Assembly: GCA_020026155.1 (NCBI GenBank)
Contig: JAHHQX010000004.1
Span: forward strand, 58,100-122,099
DNA: 64,000 bases
Reading direction: 5' to 3'
Source of the DNA: Actinobacillus sp.
GTDB lineage: Bacteria; Pseudomonadota; Gammaproteobacteria; Enterobacterales; Pasteurellaceae
Numbering within the stretch: position 1 is the first letter of the stretch; each line of letters begins with the position of its first letter. Positions 1 through 6,689 of the stretch are shown here, in pieces. A program made the position numbers and the translations under genes. The notes under the pieces were generated by a model that ran no database searches, was not told the DNA's origin, and saw nothing but the letters and a program-made list of their open reading frames with translations.

Positions 1-49
1 TGGAACTGGCGTAAACAATTCAACTTTCTTTACATTTGGATAAAAAATT

Positions 50-1039
50 ATGGATAAATTAACAGAAGATAAACATGGATTAAGTTTTTCCTTTGAACTT
101 GGCGATCCCATTCCGATTTTAGATAAGTCGGACATTTTGGGTTATTTTGAATGCCTACAACACGAGAAATGGCTTGAACCGCCAGTAAAATTTTCAGATA
201 TATCAAGACTATTGTATGCAAGTTCACATCACCAGTCTGCATTAGAAGTAAAGAAAAATGTTCTTTTATCAACTATAAAAATTGAGAACAATATTCTGTC
301 TGCAGATGTGCTAGAACAGTTCATTTTTGATTATCTTGTATTTGGAAATGCTTATCTACAAATAGTTAAAAATCGCTTTAAAGAAACATTAAAAGTGATC
401 TGTCCACTAGCAAAATTTGTTCGTACAAATTTAAATGGTGACTATTATTTCATTGCGAACTATGCAAACGAAGTGAAATTGAAGAATGTGTATCACCTTA
501 AAAATGTGGATATTAACCAAAATATCTATGGTATGCCTTCTTATTTAGGTGCCATTCAATCGTTATTATTAAATGAAAGTGCGACATTATTCCGTCGTAA
601 GTATTATGTAAATGGTGCGCACGCTGGCAGTATTCTTTATATGAACGACGCACAAATTTCACGTGATGATGTTGAGAATATTAAGAAAGAATTATCACGC
701 ACGAAGGGGAAAGGGAATTTTAAAAATCTGTTCATCTACTCACCAAATGGGCGACCTGATGGATTAAAGGTGATTCCTTTATCAGACGCTATGGGTAAAG
801 ATGAGTTCTTAACTATAAAAAACACAAGTCGTGATGATATTCTCGCTGCACATAGAGTACCGCCACAACTTTTATCAATTTTACCAAATAATACTGGCGG
901 TTTTGGCGATGTATCTAAAGCGGCAAAAATCTTCTTCATTAATGAAATCAAACCTCTTCAACGGAAGTTAGAGATTATTAATACTTGGGCAGGGGATAAA
1001 GTGATTAGTTTTACAGATTATGAGTTGTTAGAGGAATAA
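50..1039 (+). CDS. Phage portal protein, P2 gpQ / PBSX family
   Basis: The 329-residue product forms, in this family, the dodecameric ring at the head vertex through which DNA enters and leaves. The recognisable family features are the start (GDPIPILDKSDILGYFEC, then WLEPPV), the central FLVFGN-like stretch (DYLVFGNAYLQ), and the C-terminal block HRVPPQLLSILPNNTGGFGD followed by a helix that ends in the stop. Family members are about 340 residues, so it looks almost complete. No terminase, scaffold or capsid gene follows; instead there is a terminator, repeat arrays and an integrase stub, so this is the last gene of a decayed P2-type prophage that may continue to the left of the window. The ATG has only a weak ribosome site. 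Function is from family resemblance. Confidence 0.9.
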   Translation: MDKLTEDKHGLSFSFELGDPIPILDKSDILGYFECLQHEKWLEPPVKFSDISRLLYASSHHQSALEVKKNVLLSTIKIENNILSADVLEQFIFDYLVFGNAYLQIVKNRFKETLKVICPLAKFVRTNLNGDYYFIANYANEVKLKNVYHLKNVDINQNIYGMPSYLGAIQSLLLNESATLFRRKYYVNGAHAGSILYMNDAQISRDDVENIKKELSRTKGKGNFKNLFIYSPNGRPDGLKVIPLSDAMGKDEFLTIKNTSRDDILAAHRVPPQLLSILPNNTGGFGDVSKAAKIFFINEIKPLQRKLEIINTWAGDKVISFTDYELLEE

Positions 1040-1042
1040 AAA

Positions 1043-1067
1043 TAACCGCCAATATGGCGGTTTTTTA
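1043..1067 (+). terminator. Rho-independent terminator after portal gene
   Basis: The inverted repeat ACCGCC-AATAT-GGCGGT is followed by a run of six T. It lies directly behind the portal stop codon and is the expected end of that transcript. Confidence 0.85.
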
Positions 1068-1102
1068 GTCATTTAAAACTTTTAAAGCTATTTTTATTCA
1101 AT

Positions 1103-1121
1103 TTGCACCAGTGTTGCACCA
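1103..1121. repeat. Direct repeat TTGCACCA x2
   Basis: TTGCACCA occurs at 1103-1110 and again at 1114-1121, an 11-bp period. It is the first of three different short repeat sets between the portal gene and the integrase stub, where a phage attachment region with protein-binding arm sites would be expected. Confidence 0.6.
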
Positions 1122-1191
1122 TTAAGTGTAAGCTATTGATTTTATTTGAATTAAATGACAGGCAGGGGGGACCATTCCCCTTTATCAGCTC

Positions 1192-1292
1192 GTGTCAACC
1201 ACTATCAACTTGTGTCATAATCCCTTACAAAATAAGCCTTTTTCCTGTTTTTAATGTGTCAACTTGTGTCAACCGCTGTCAACGTAAGTCAA
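1192..1292. repeat. 10-bp-periodic TGTCAA repeats in two blocks
   Basis: Variants of GTGTCAAC start at 1192, 1202 and 1212 (first block) and at 1256, 1266, 1276 and 1286 (second block). Each step is exactly 10 bp, about one helical turn, so bound protein subunits would line up on one DNA face. Between the blocks lies unrelated AT-rich sequence, and a GGGG-ACCATT-CCCC dyad sits just before at 1167-1180. This is typical of excisionase, integrase-arm or replication-initiator sites; which one cannot be told from sequence alone. Confidence 0.7.
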
Positions 1293-1295
1293 GAT

Positions 1296-1391
1296 AAACG
1301 CTACACAAAACGCTACATAATTTTTAGAAAAACGCTACACAGACTCATAAATGAAAACGCTACATAGTTTTCAATAAAAAAACGCTACACA
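1296..1391. repeat. Five copies of AAACGCTACA(C/T)A
   Basis: The 12-mer AAACGCTACAYA starts at 1296, 1308, 1330, 1355 and 1380, with spacings of 12, 22, 25 and 25 bp. The last copy ends 21 bp before the integrase stub start. The positions fit arm-type integrase sites or iterons upstream of an integrase gene. I take the array as part of the attachment/control region of the lost element. Confidence 0.75.
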
Positions 1392-1412
1392 AATTTTATT
1401 TAGAGGTCATTT

Positions 1413-1535
1413 ATGAAAATCAATTTGTTAACAGATAAACAGATAAAAAATACAAAGCCTCAAGATAAGCAGGTTTCATTAATTGATGGTGCGGGTCTTT
1501 ATTTAAGAATTTCTTCAAATGGTAGAAAAGAATAG
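1413..1535 (+). pseudogene. Integrase N-terminal stub (P4-type tyrosine recombinase, DUF4102)
   Basis: A well-placed ribosome site (TAGAGGT) precedes an ATG opening a 40-codon frame whose product begins MKINLLTDKQIKNTKP and includes LIDGAGLYLRIS. This is the N-terminal arm-binding domain of P4-family integrases, which normally continues with a Trp after NGRKE. Here that codon is TAG, probably TGG changed to TAG, and no catalytic domain (R..HxxR..Y) follows within the next kilobase, so the rest was deleted. The stub cannot recombine DNA. It marks the end of an integrated element that is now immobile. Confidence 0.8.
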
Positions 1536-1600
1536 ATTTCTTTTAAAGCATTAGCAAACTTCATCTTTATTAAATAAAACAAATTTAATCTGTGAATTAC

Positions 1601-1628
1601 TTGATATTTCTTACAATCTTTTTATGAT
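1601..1628 (+). promoter_or_regulatory. Sigma-70 promoter of first small membrane cassette
   Basis: TTGATA (1601-1606) and TATGAT (1623-1628) are separated by 16 bp. The same arrangement with related spacer sequence recurs at 2728-2755 before the last member of the small-protein family, suggesting that promoter and gene were duplicated together. Confidence 0.55.
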
Positions 1629-1670
1629 TAATTCTGGTAGTTAATTTTTAGGAAGAGGATATGTTGGAAA

Positions 1671-1677
1671 TTTTTTT
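1671..1677 (+). repeat. T7 run that splits the small membrane gene from its natural start
   Basis: A strong ribosome site (GGAAGAGG, 1651-1658) precedes an ATG at 1661 that gives only MLEIFL before TGA. That TGA overlaps the ATG at 1678 (ATGA). One more T in this run would join the two frames. The joined protein would then align without gaps with its paralogues, all three having the conserved Pro at position 28. The current state may be phase-off, with the downstream ATG reached by translational coupling. Confidence 0.6.
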
Positions 1678-1866
1678 ATGAGTATGGCTTTTATTGTAAT
1701 AGGTACAATTGTTTTTGGTTTTTTAAGTATCTTTTTTACACCATTGGTTATGCTAATCTATTCTCTTGCAGTTGGTGCTAAGAATGATGCATGTGGTTTC
1801 GCTATGATGTCGTTTCTTTTTTATCTACCTAGTATTCTTGTAGCTATTCTTCCAAACTTAAAATAG
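1678..1866 (+). CDS. Small two-helix membrane protein, paralogue 1
   Basis: The 62-residue product has two hydrophobic segments (about 4-27 and 44-59) around a short polar link, with FFTPLVMLIYS in the middle. It is unmistakably related to the products at 1924 and 2782, which share F-x-P-(I/L)-(L/V)...Y. The natural start is probably ATG 1661, which carries the good ribosome site but is one base out of frame because of a T7 run. From 1678 the first helix lacks six residues. No named family is recognised. It sits among the remains of an integrated element with its own promoter. Immunity, superinfection exclusion or a toxic membrane peptide are possible roles, none shown by sequence. Confidence 0.6.
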   Translation: MSMAFIVIGTIVFGFLSIFFTPLVMLIYSLAVGAKNDACGFAMMSFLFYLPSILVAILPNLK

Positions 1867-1923
1867 TTGTTCTATTATTACAATCTCTCAATCAGTTTCT
1901 TTTTATTTAAGGGAAGGATGTTT

Positions 1924-2145
1924 ATGATTGAATTCTTACTAATGTTGCCGATATATCTCTTTATCGGGATAGTTGGTATAGGGATTTTGGTACTTGTAAC
2001 TTTTCCTATTTTATTTTTTCTCTATTATTTATTTATCGAGCATGATTTTAATGGAATGGTTGCCTCTGTCATTGTAGCGGTTATCCTTTATGCACCAACT
2101 GCAGCATTTGTGATTTACTGTATTAATCATCAAATAGTAGGATAG
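1924..2145 (+). CDS. Small two-helix membrane protein, paralogue 2
   Basis: The 73-residue product is almost wholly hydrophobic: helix 1 about residues 5-35 with Pro28 (FPILFFLYYLF), a polar link EHDFNG, and helix 2 about 45-66. ATG 1924 is chosen over the in-frame ATG at 1918 because the AAGGGAAGG ribosome site abuts 1918 but is well spaced from 1924. It follows paralogue 1 by 57 bp and precedes paralogue 3 by four bases, so the three are probably one transcript. No enzymatic motif is visible and the function is unknown. Confidence 0.65.
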   Translation: MIEFLLMLPIYLFIGIVGIGILVLVTFPILFFLYYLFIEHDFNGMVASVIVAVILYAPTAAFVIYCINHQIVG

Positions 2146-2149
2146 TAAA

Positions 2150-2308
2150 ATGATCTTGTTCTATGCAGTTACTGTGGTCGTTATCATAGCTTTAGTTATT
2201 TCACCTTTTTATTTCTTTTTTTACGGATTAATAACTCGTCAGTTTGATATTGCTGGTGGTGCTTTATTTACTATACTCCTATGGGCTGGCATTTATTCAT
2301 TGCTATAG
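2150..2308 (+). CDS. Small membrane protein, paralogue 3 (52 residues)
   Basis: A 52-codon frame starting four bases after the stop of paralogue 2; its product begins MILFYAVTVVVIIALV and contains SPFYFFFYGLITRQFD. The layout (helix, Pro, aromatic run, Y, polar link, second helix) matches the neighbours with a first helix about nine residues shorter. A T7 run at 2216-2222 lies in the reading frame. The ribosome site is poor, fitting translational coupling to the gene before. The intact sequence shows how the degenerate copy at 2446 once read. Confidence 0.55.
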   Translation: MILFYAVTVVVIIALVISPFYFFFYGLITRQFDIAGGALFTILLWAGIYSLL

Positions 2309-2445
2309 TCATGAAGATAATTAATAAATTACTTGATAGTATCTCTTGTGTAATAACGGCTATATTTGAGTTTTGCTGTATGAAGCGTTACCTAGTTTAA
2401 CCTATATTAATTTAGTCGTATAATTAGTGTGAGAGAGGCAGAAAA

Positions 2446-2588
2446 ATGATCTTGTTCTATGCACTTACTGGGATTGTGATGATAGCTTTTGTTGTTTCAC
2501 CTTTCTGTTTCTTTTTTATGGATTAGTAACTCGTCAATTTGATATTGTAGGTAGCGCAGGTTTATTTTTATTTATTTGGTTACGCTAA
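2446..2588 (+). pseudogene. Frameshifted copy of paralogue 3
   Basis: The first 26 codons (MILFYALTGIVMIAFVVSPF...) closely copy the gene at 2150. The frame then ends at TAG because its T run has six bases (2512-2517) where the intact copy has seven. Restoring one T gives a frame that continues through TRQFDIVGSAGLF to a TAA at 2586-2588. It is either a decayed duplicate or a gene switched off by poly-T slippage. About 140 bp of AT-rich sequence separate it from the intact copy, including TATAAT at about 2420-2425. Confidence 0.7.
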
Positions 2589-2727
2589 CCTATTATCTTG
2601 CTCATTAAGATAATAATTTGCCTATAATGAAACTTTCTACTAATTTCTTATCCTCTTTGCTCACCACAAAATCTTACGTTATAGAATAGTGTAAACTTTT
2701 TTACCGGAGGAGTTAGCTGTATATTGT

Positions 2728-2755
2728 TTGACATTTCTCATAGTCCTTTTATGAT
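2728..2755 (+). promoter_or_regulatory. Sigma-70 promoter of last small membrane cassette
   Basis: TTGACA (2728-2733) and TATGAT (2750-2755) with a 16-bp spacer lie 27 bp before the ATG of the gene at 2782. The spacer and flanks resemble those of the promoter at 1601-1628. Confidence 0.6.
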
Positions 2756-2771
2756 TTGTATAATTATTATC

Positions 2772-2778
2772 GGGGGGG
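2772..2778 (+). repeat. G7 run acting as ribosome site
   Basis: Seven consecutive G lie three bases before ATG 2782 and are the only Shine-Dalgarno-like sequence. Slippage in this run would change spacing, and hence translation strength, without changing the protein. Confidence 0.5.
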
Positions 2779-2781
2779 AAA

Positions 2782-2982
2782 ATGGCTCAATTACTTTTAA
2801 CGTGGATGTTTTATGGCATTGCTGGGTGTGTTGGGATAGCTATTTTCTGTTTGCTTTTTGCACCGATACTTCTAACAGTCTATTCCTATATCATAGGTGA
2901 TAAGCTGGCTGGGCGAGGATGTCTCATTTTATCTATTCTTATCTATACGCCTGTTGTTGTTGCTATGTTCGTTTTTTCATAG
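2782..2982 (+). CDS. Small two-helix membrane protein, paralogue 5
   Basis: The 66-residue product has helix 1 about 6-34 with Pro28 (FAPILLTVYSYI), the polar link GDKLAGR and helix 2 about 46-65. It aligns without gaps to paralogue 1 when that is read from ATG 1661. It has its own promoter and a G7 run in place of a normal ribosome site. A terminator follows about 75 bp downstream. No family is recognised. This is the intact end member of the tandem family. Confidence 0.65.
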   Translation: MAQLLLTWMFYGIAGCVGIAIFCLLFAPILLTVYSYIIGDKLAGRGCLILSILIYTPVVVAMFVFS

Positions 2983-3052
2983 ATAACTTTTATATGGGAA
3001 AGGAATTTAAAAAGCATAACTATTTAAAGAAATATTAATCTTTAGATTATTC

Positions 3053-3082
3053 CAAAAAAAACCGCCTATCGGCGGTTTTTTA
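3053..3082. terminator. Bidirectional terminator
   Basis: ACCGCC-TATC-GGCGGT is flanked by A7 on the left and T6 on the right, so it can end transcription from the small membrane genes (+) and from the antidote-like gene (-), whose stop codon lies 12 bp away. Confidence 0.85.
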
Positions 3083-3094
3083 TTTATCAAAAGA

Positions 3095-3277
3095 TCAATT
3101 GTTATCACTTATCTCAAGCCCTTTTCTTGTTCGCATAATGTTATCTAAAGCGGCATTGAACATGGCTTCATCATCGGAATCGAGGGATTGTTGCCAATAG
3201 GCGAGTAGCGTATTCTCGTCTTTTAAATAATCAGTGATATCAAATTTTATTAAATTTAATTTATTCAAGTGAGTCAT
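3095..3277 (-). CDS. Shortened addiction-module antidote-like protein
   Basis: The 60-residue product resembles the N-terminal half of HigA-like antidotes (TIGR02684 type): KFDITDYLKDENTLLAYWQQ then DEAMFNAALDNIMRTRKG matches their FDxxxYLxxxExIxAYLxxAL and A-L-G-x-I-x-x-A-x-G blocks. It stops where those proteins enter the helix-turn-helix, so it could not bind an operator in the usual way. A terminator follows directly, so the lost half is not nearby. No RelE/HigB-type toxin is adjacent. Either it is the residue of a toxin-antitoxin pair, perhaps from the element to the left, or a short variant that neutralises a toxin by contact. Confidence 0.5.
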   Translation of the reverse strand: MTHLNKLNLIKFDITDYLKDENTLLAYWQQSLDSDDEAMFNAALDNIMRTRKGLEISDNN

Positions 3278-3346
3278 TTTATTTCTTACTATGCTAATTA
3301 ATTTTAATATTTACTTTATCTGAAAGATAAAGCACCAGTTCGATAA

Positions 3347-4009
3347 TTACTTTTTATCTTTATCAGAATCTTGGAACTTATCTAAGTAAGCAATCAAGTT
3401 TGTTAATTCTTCTTGTGCTTTACTAATGGCTTCTTGTTTAAAATTTTGTAAAGAAGCGTTAAGTGTATCTAGATTTTGTTGTGCCTTTTCAGATGATTCT
3501 TTCTTAAATTCATCCATAGATGTATTTAAAGTCGAAATATGTTCTTGAATTTTTTGAGATGCTTGATCTTTGAATTGATTAAACAATTCAGAATAACTTG
3601 CATTTGGATCGGCATGAATTTTTTCTGCAAAACGAGTTTGTAAATGTTGTAAAGAAGTAATCAAATCTTGAACATTTGCAGAGATCTTATCTGAGGAGTC
3701 TTCTTCAAATTTTTCAAAAGATTGAATAAGCGATTCAAGTTTTTGGACGATCGCATCAGAAGTTTTTTGTTGAAAACTTTCTAATGAAGAAGCGATATTA
3801 TTGATGGTTTGATTTGCTTGTTCAGATGCATGATCGTGAAGACCTTGCAATGAATTTGCAAGATTATTTAATCCTTCTTGGGCTTTATCTGTTGCTTCTT
3901 GTTGGAATTTTTCAAAAGACGCACTGATATTGTCTAAAGGATTAGTGTTATCTACGTTGTGTTGTTCTTGAGTTGCGTTAGTTGTTGAGGTATTTTTGAC
4001 ATCGCTCAT
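3347..4009 (-). CDS. Protein of eight 22-residue amphipathic helix repeats
   Basis: The 220-residue product has no signal peptide or membrane segment. After a polar N-terminus of 30 residues it consists of 22-residue units starting at 31, 53, 75, 97, 119, 142, 164 and 186 and a short acidic/lysine tail. A typical unit is SFEKFQQEATDKAQ then GLNNLAN: hydrophobic at positions 2, 5, 17 and 20, rich in Glu, Lys and Gln elsewhere. This is an 11/22-residue periodicity as in exchangeable apolipoproteins, LEA proteins and phasins, and predicts long lipid-facing or bundle-forming helices. The start is the ATG with an AGGAGG ribosome site; an upstream ATG adds nine residues without one. It lies downstream of oapA but behind its terminator. 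Function is unknown. Confidence 0.75.
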   Translation of the reverse strand: MSDVKNTSTTNATQEQHNVDNTNPLDNISASFEKFQQEATDKAQEGLNNLANSLQGLHDHASEQANQTINNIASSLESFQQKTSDAIVQKLESLIQSFEKFEEDSSDKISANVQDLITSLQHLQTRFAEKIHADPNASYSELFNQFKDQASQKIQEHISTLNTSMDEFKKESSEKAQQNLDTLNASLQNFKQEAISKAQEELTNLIAYLDKFQDSDKDKK

Positions 4010-4144
4010 TTTAAGCCTCCTATCTGTATTTACCACTCACATAATCTTTTTGTGCAAAACTAAAACACATAGCTAATTTTTTAACAATAACACAACAGAT
4101 TTTTAATGCAAGAAACATTTTGTATAAAAAATAACAAAAAGTAT

Positions 4145-4172
4145 AAAAAAAGCCCATCATTTGATGGGCTTA
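4145..4172 (-). terminator. Terminator of oapA
   Basis: AGCCCATCA and TGATGGGCT form a 9-bp stem with a 2-nt loop, with A6 on the left that reads as a U run on the minus strand, 20 bp past the oapA stop. Confidence 0.85.
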
Positions 4173-4189
4173 GGATTAAGTGTTGAATC

Positions 4190-5533
4190 TTATTTTGTGA
4201 AAGTATAAGAACCGTTCGCTTGACGAATAAAACGACCACCATTTGGAAGAATTAATTCGCTAACATGGCGTGAGCGCGTGACTTTCACTGTCACTTTATC
4301 ACCCGGATTAAGTTCACTTAATAAGCGACCATGATGACCAACTTTGCTCATTGCAATAATATCGCTAAGGTGAAGGTGATGATTACGGAAAACTTGCATT
4401 AACGATACACCACGATGCATCACTAAGACTCTATTTTTTCCTGCTGGATGAGCAATTGCTGTATCACCAACTGCTGGAATAAGATTTGCTTTTTCTGCAG
4501 CCGCAAAAACATCATTATTTTGTGCAGTAGAAGCCGCTGCCTCGGTAGGACTTGCTGAAGCAACTTTCATGGCTTGAGTAGACTGAGGTACTTGTTCTGA
4601 GGTTGCTGTAGTCGGCATAGCTGTTGAAGCGGTATCCATACTTGCAGAGGAAGCCAGATCCGCAGAATGTGCAGGTGCCGTATCTGCTGTAAGAGGTGCC
4701 AAGGTGTTTGTATTGGTAGCTAATGAGTCATTTGATGCGCCAATAGCAACACTATGATCTCCATTTTCATGCGTATTACTTGCATCTGTAGTAGACGTTG
4801 CAGGTGTTGTAGTAGTTGGATTCGCATCCTCTAATACATTACTTAAACCACCTTGTGTTGATTTTGGCGTAGTAATCACACTATTCGAAGTAGTTGTATT
4901 CGCCACATTTGCTTTCTCAAGTGCTTGAACCGAATGGGCTTGCGGTTTTAAGAAACTAATAATGATTAAAATAATGATAATCAAAATTAATAATACTAGC
5001 GGGCGACGGTATTTAGGTGGCATTGATTGAAGACAGCGCCAACTTTCAGGATGTAGCCATTTTTGTTTTGGATCTACAGGCGGAACCGGTGGAGGAGTTT
5101 GGTCATCACCTGTTTTAGGTTCAGCTTCTTCCTGTTGCGTTTCAGTTTCCGGACGCGGTTTTAGTTTAATTTCAGGATAAACTAATTCCTCATCATGGTC
5201 GGCGTGAGAAAAGTGCGGTTCGGGAGAAAGTGTTGGTTTTTCTTCTTTTAATTCTTCAGCATCTTCACTACGTGCTGCCGCATCTTCTTGGAGAAGCGTA
5301 TCAATTTTGTTTGTTTGTTCTTGAATGACATTATCTGGTTGAGCAACAACGTCTTGATTCTCGAGTGCTTCTCGATCAGCAAGATTTTGTAATTCTCTTT
5401 CAGGTTTATCAAAAATGGAATGATCACTTACGTCAGCTACTGGATCTTGCACATTTTTTTCTTCCACTGGGATTTTTTTTGGTGGAATTTTATTGGGATC
5501 GATGCCTTGTGTATTTGACTCGTCGTTTAACAT
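4190..5533 (-). CDS. oapA: Opacity-associated protein OapA
   Basis: OapA is an inner-membrane-anchored cell-envelope protein linked in H. influenzae to colony opacity and colonisation. The 447-residue product has a long acidic, Pro/Glu-rich cytoplasmic part (1-170), a basic stretch MPPKYRR, one membrane helix (about 178-196), a Thr/Ser/Ala-rich periplasmic linker, and a C-terminal OapA domain related to LysM (about 365-447) with GVSLMQVFRNHHLHLSDI and a basic end. The domain suggests peptidoglycan binding. AAGGAT precedes the ATG. The oapB partner found behind oapA in H. influenzae is not here; a terminator and the 22-residue-repeat gene follow instead. Confidence 0.9.
   Translation of the reverse strand: MLNDESNTQGIDPNKIPPKKIPVEEKNVQDPVADVSDHSIFDKPERELQNLADREALENQDVVAQPDNVIQEQTNKIDTLLQEDAAARSEDAEELKEEKPTLSPEPHFSHADHDEELVYPEIKLKPRPETETQQEEAEPKTGDDQTPPPVPPVDPKQKWLHPESWRCLQSMPPKYRRPLVLLILIIIILIIISFLKPQAHSVQALEKANVANTTTSNSVITTPKSTQGGLSNVLEDANPTTTTPATSTTDASNTHENGDHSVAIGASNDSLATNTNTLAPLTADTAPAHSADLASSASMDTASTAMPTTATSEQVPQSTQAMKVASASPTEAAASTAQNNDVFAAAEKANLIPAVGDTAIAHPAGKNRVLVMHRGVSLMQVFRNHHLHLSDIIAMSKVGHHGRLLSELNPGDKVTVKVTRSRHVSELILPNGGRFIRQANGSYTFTK
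5211..5219 (+). other. Haemophilus-type DNA uptake sequence core
   Basis: The exact core AAGTGCGGT, followed by a T, lies within oapA. It is the only exact copy of this 9-mer (either strand) I found by eye in the window. Confidence 0.6.
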
Positions 5534-5609
5534 GGTGATAATCCTTCTGTGGTTAAATCAGCATTTAATTTATAATCTTGGATATTTTAAAGGAAATTGA
5601 TGATTTTTC

Positions 5610-6599
5610 CTACGAAAATAATGTTTTATTTTTTTCACCGCCAATTTCACGTGCGAGTTTAGGCACGAGATAACCAGAGGTAATGGCTTGAAGCTCACGG
5701 TAAATAGCGAGTGCTTGTTCGTCTGAAATATAAAAATGACTTGCGCCTTCTACTTTATCTAACAGATGCAAATAGTATGGCAAAATTCGGCTATCAAACA
5801 GTTTGTCGTTAAGCTGTTTTAAAATTTGAGCATCATTATTCACATCTTTTAGTAATACGGACTGATTAAGTAAAGTCACGCCTGCGCGATATAATTTTTG
5901 CATAGCTTGCGATAATCGATCATCAATTTCGTTTGGATGATTGATATGGGTGACTAAAATTGTTTGTAATCGGGTATTTTCTAAAATTTCACACAATTTA
6001 TTCGTAATTCGGCTAGGGATAACAACAGGCAAGCGAGAATGAATGCGCAAACGTTTTAAATGTGGAATTTTGCCTAATTCATCAATAATAAATTCAAGCT
6101 CATTATCCTTCGCCATAAGCGGATCGCCCCCAGAGAAAATGACTTCTTCAATTTCGGGATGATCGGCAATATAGCCTAATGCGCGCAACCAATTCTCTTT
6201 ATTACCTTTATTTTCTGCGTAGGGGAAGTGGCGACGGAAGCAATAGCGACAATTTACGGCACAGCTATTTTTTATCATAAATAACAGACGATTATGATAC
6301 TTATGTAAAATTCCAGGCACAGGCGGGTGCTGCTCATCAAGCGGATCTTTAGAAAAGCCCTCTGCGGCTAAAAATTCTTTTTCACTACTCATGACTTGTA
6401 GGAAAAGCGGATCTTGAGGGTTGCCTTTTTGCATGCGATCTAAGAATGCTTGTGGAACTAAAACAGGAAAGAGGCGACGTGCAGCGAAATCTTTTTCAAA
6501 TTCAGCTGTATTTAATGCTAATTTTTCCACGAGAACGTGTGGATCTTTAATGGCTGTTGAAAGTTCGTAAAGCCATTGGTTTTCGAGAGTTGATGTCAT
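5610..6599 (-). CDS. epmB: EF-P-(R)-beta-lysylation protein EpmB (lysine 2,3-aminomutase)
   Basis: EpmB is a radical-SAM enzyme that turns (S)-alpha-lysine into (R)-beta-lysine, which EpmA then attaches to elongation factor P so that ribosomes pass polyproline stretches. The 329-residue product carries the cluster motif CxxxCxxC at Cys113, Cys117 and Cys120 (CAVNCRYCFRRHF), the SAM-binding stretch FSGGDPL, and PLP-site sequence around SVLLKDVN. It is shorter than clostridial aminomutases, as EpmB is. It is the gene upstream of oapA on the minus strand. The hydroxylase epmC lies at 48168. efp and epmA are not in the window. The ribosome site is weak. Confidence 0.93.
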   Translation of the reverse strand: MTSTLENQWLYELSTAIKDPHVLVEKLALNTAEFEKDFAARRLFPVLVPQAFLDRMQKGNPQDPLFLQVMSSEKEFLAAEGFSKDPLDEQHPPVPGILHKYHNRLLFMIKNSCAVNCRYCFRRHFPYAENKGNKENWLRALGYIADHPEIEEVIFSGGDPLMAKDNELEFIIDELGKIPHLKRLRIHSRLPVVIPSRITNKLCEILENTRLQTILVTHINHPNEIDDRLSQAMQKLYRAGVTLLNQSVLLKDVNNDAQILKQLNDKLFDSRILPYYLHLLDKVEGASHFYISDEQALAIYRELQAITSGYLVPKLAREIGGEKNKTLFS

Positions 6600-6623
6600 T
6601 TTTTATCGTTTAAAATATGATGA

Positions 6624-6667
6624 ACGCCCCGATTTTCCGCAAAAATTTTGGATAAAATCGAGGCGTG
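6624..6667 (-). terminator. Intergenic palindrome behind glyS
   Basis: ACGCCCCGATTTTCC and its near complement ending in AAATCGAGGCGT flank an A/T centre. It is one of the CGCCCC..GGGGCG family that recurs in the window and here ends the glyS transcript. Confidence 0.65.
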
Positions 6668-6689
6668 TTTACGCTACGCTAACGGCTTA

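Noticed and set aside
1103..1297. 64-codon plus-strand frame over the repeat arrays
   Set aside because: The sequence is explained by direct repeats with 10-11 bp periods; the translation is low-complexity and lacks a ribosome site.
1192..1391. CRISPR array
   Set aside because: Repeats are only 8-12 bp with spacings of 10-25 bp, no unique spacers of fixed length and no cas genes.
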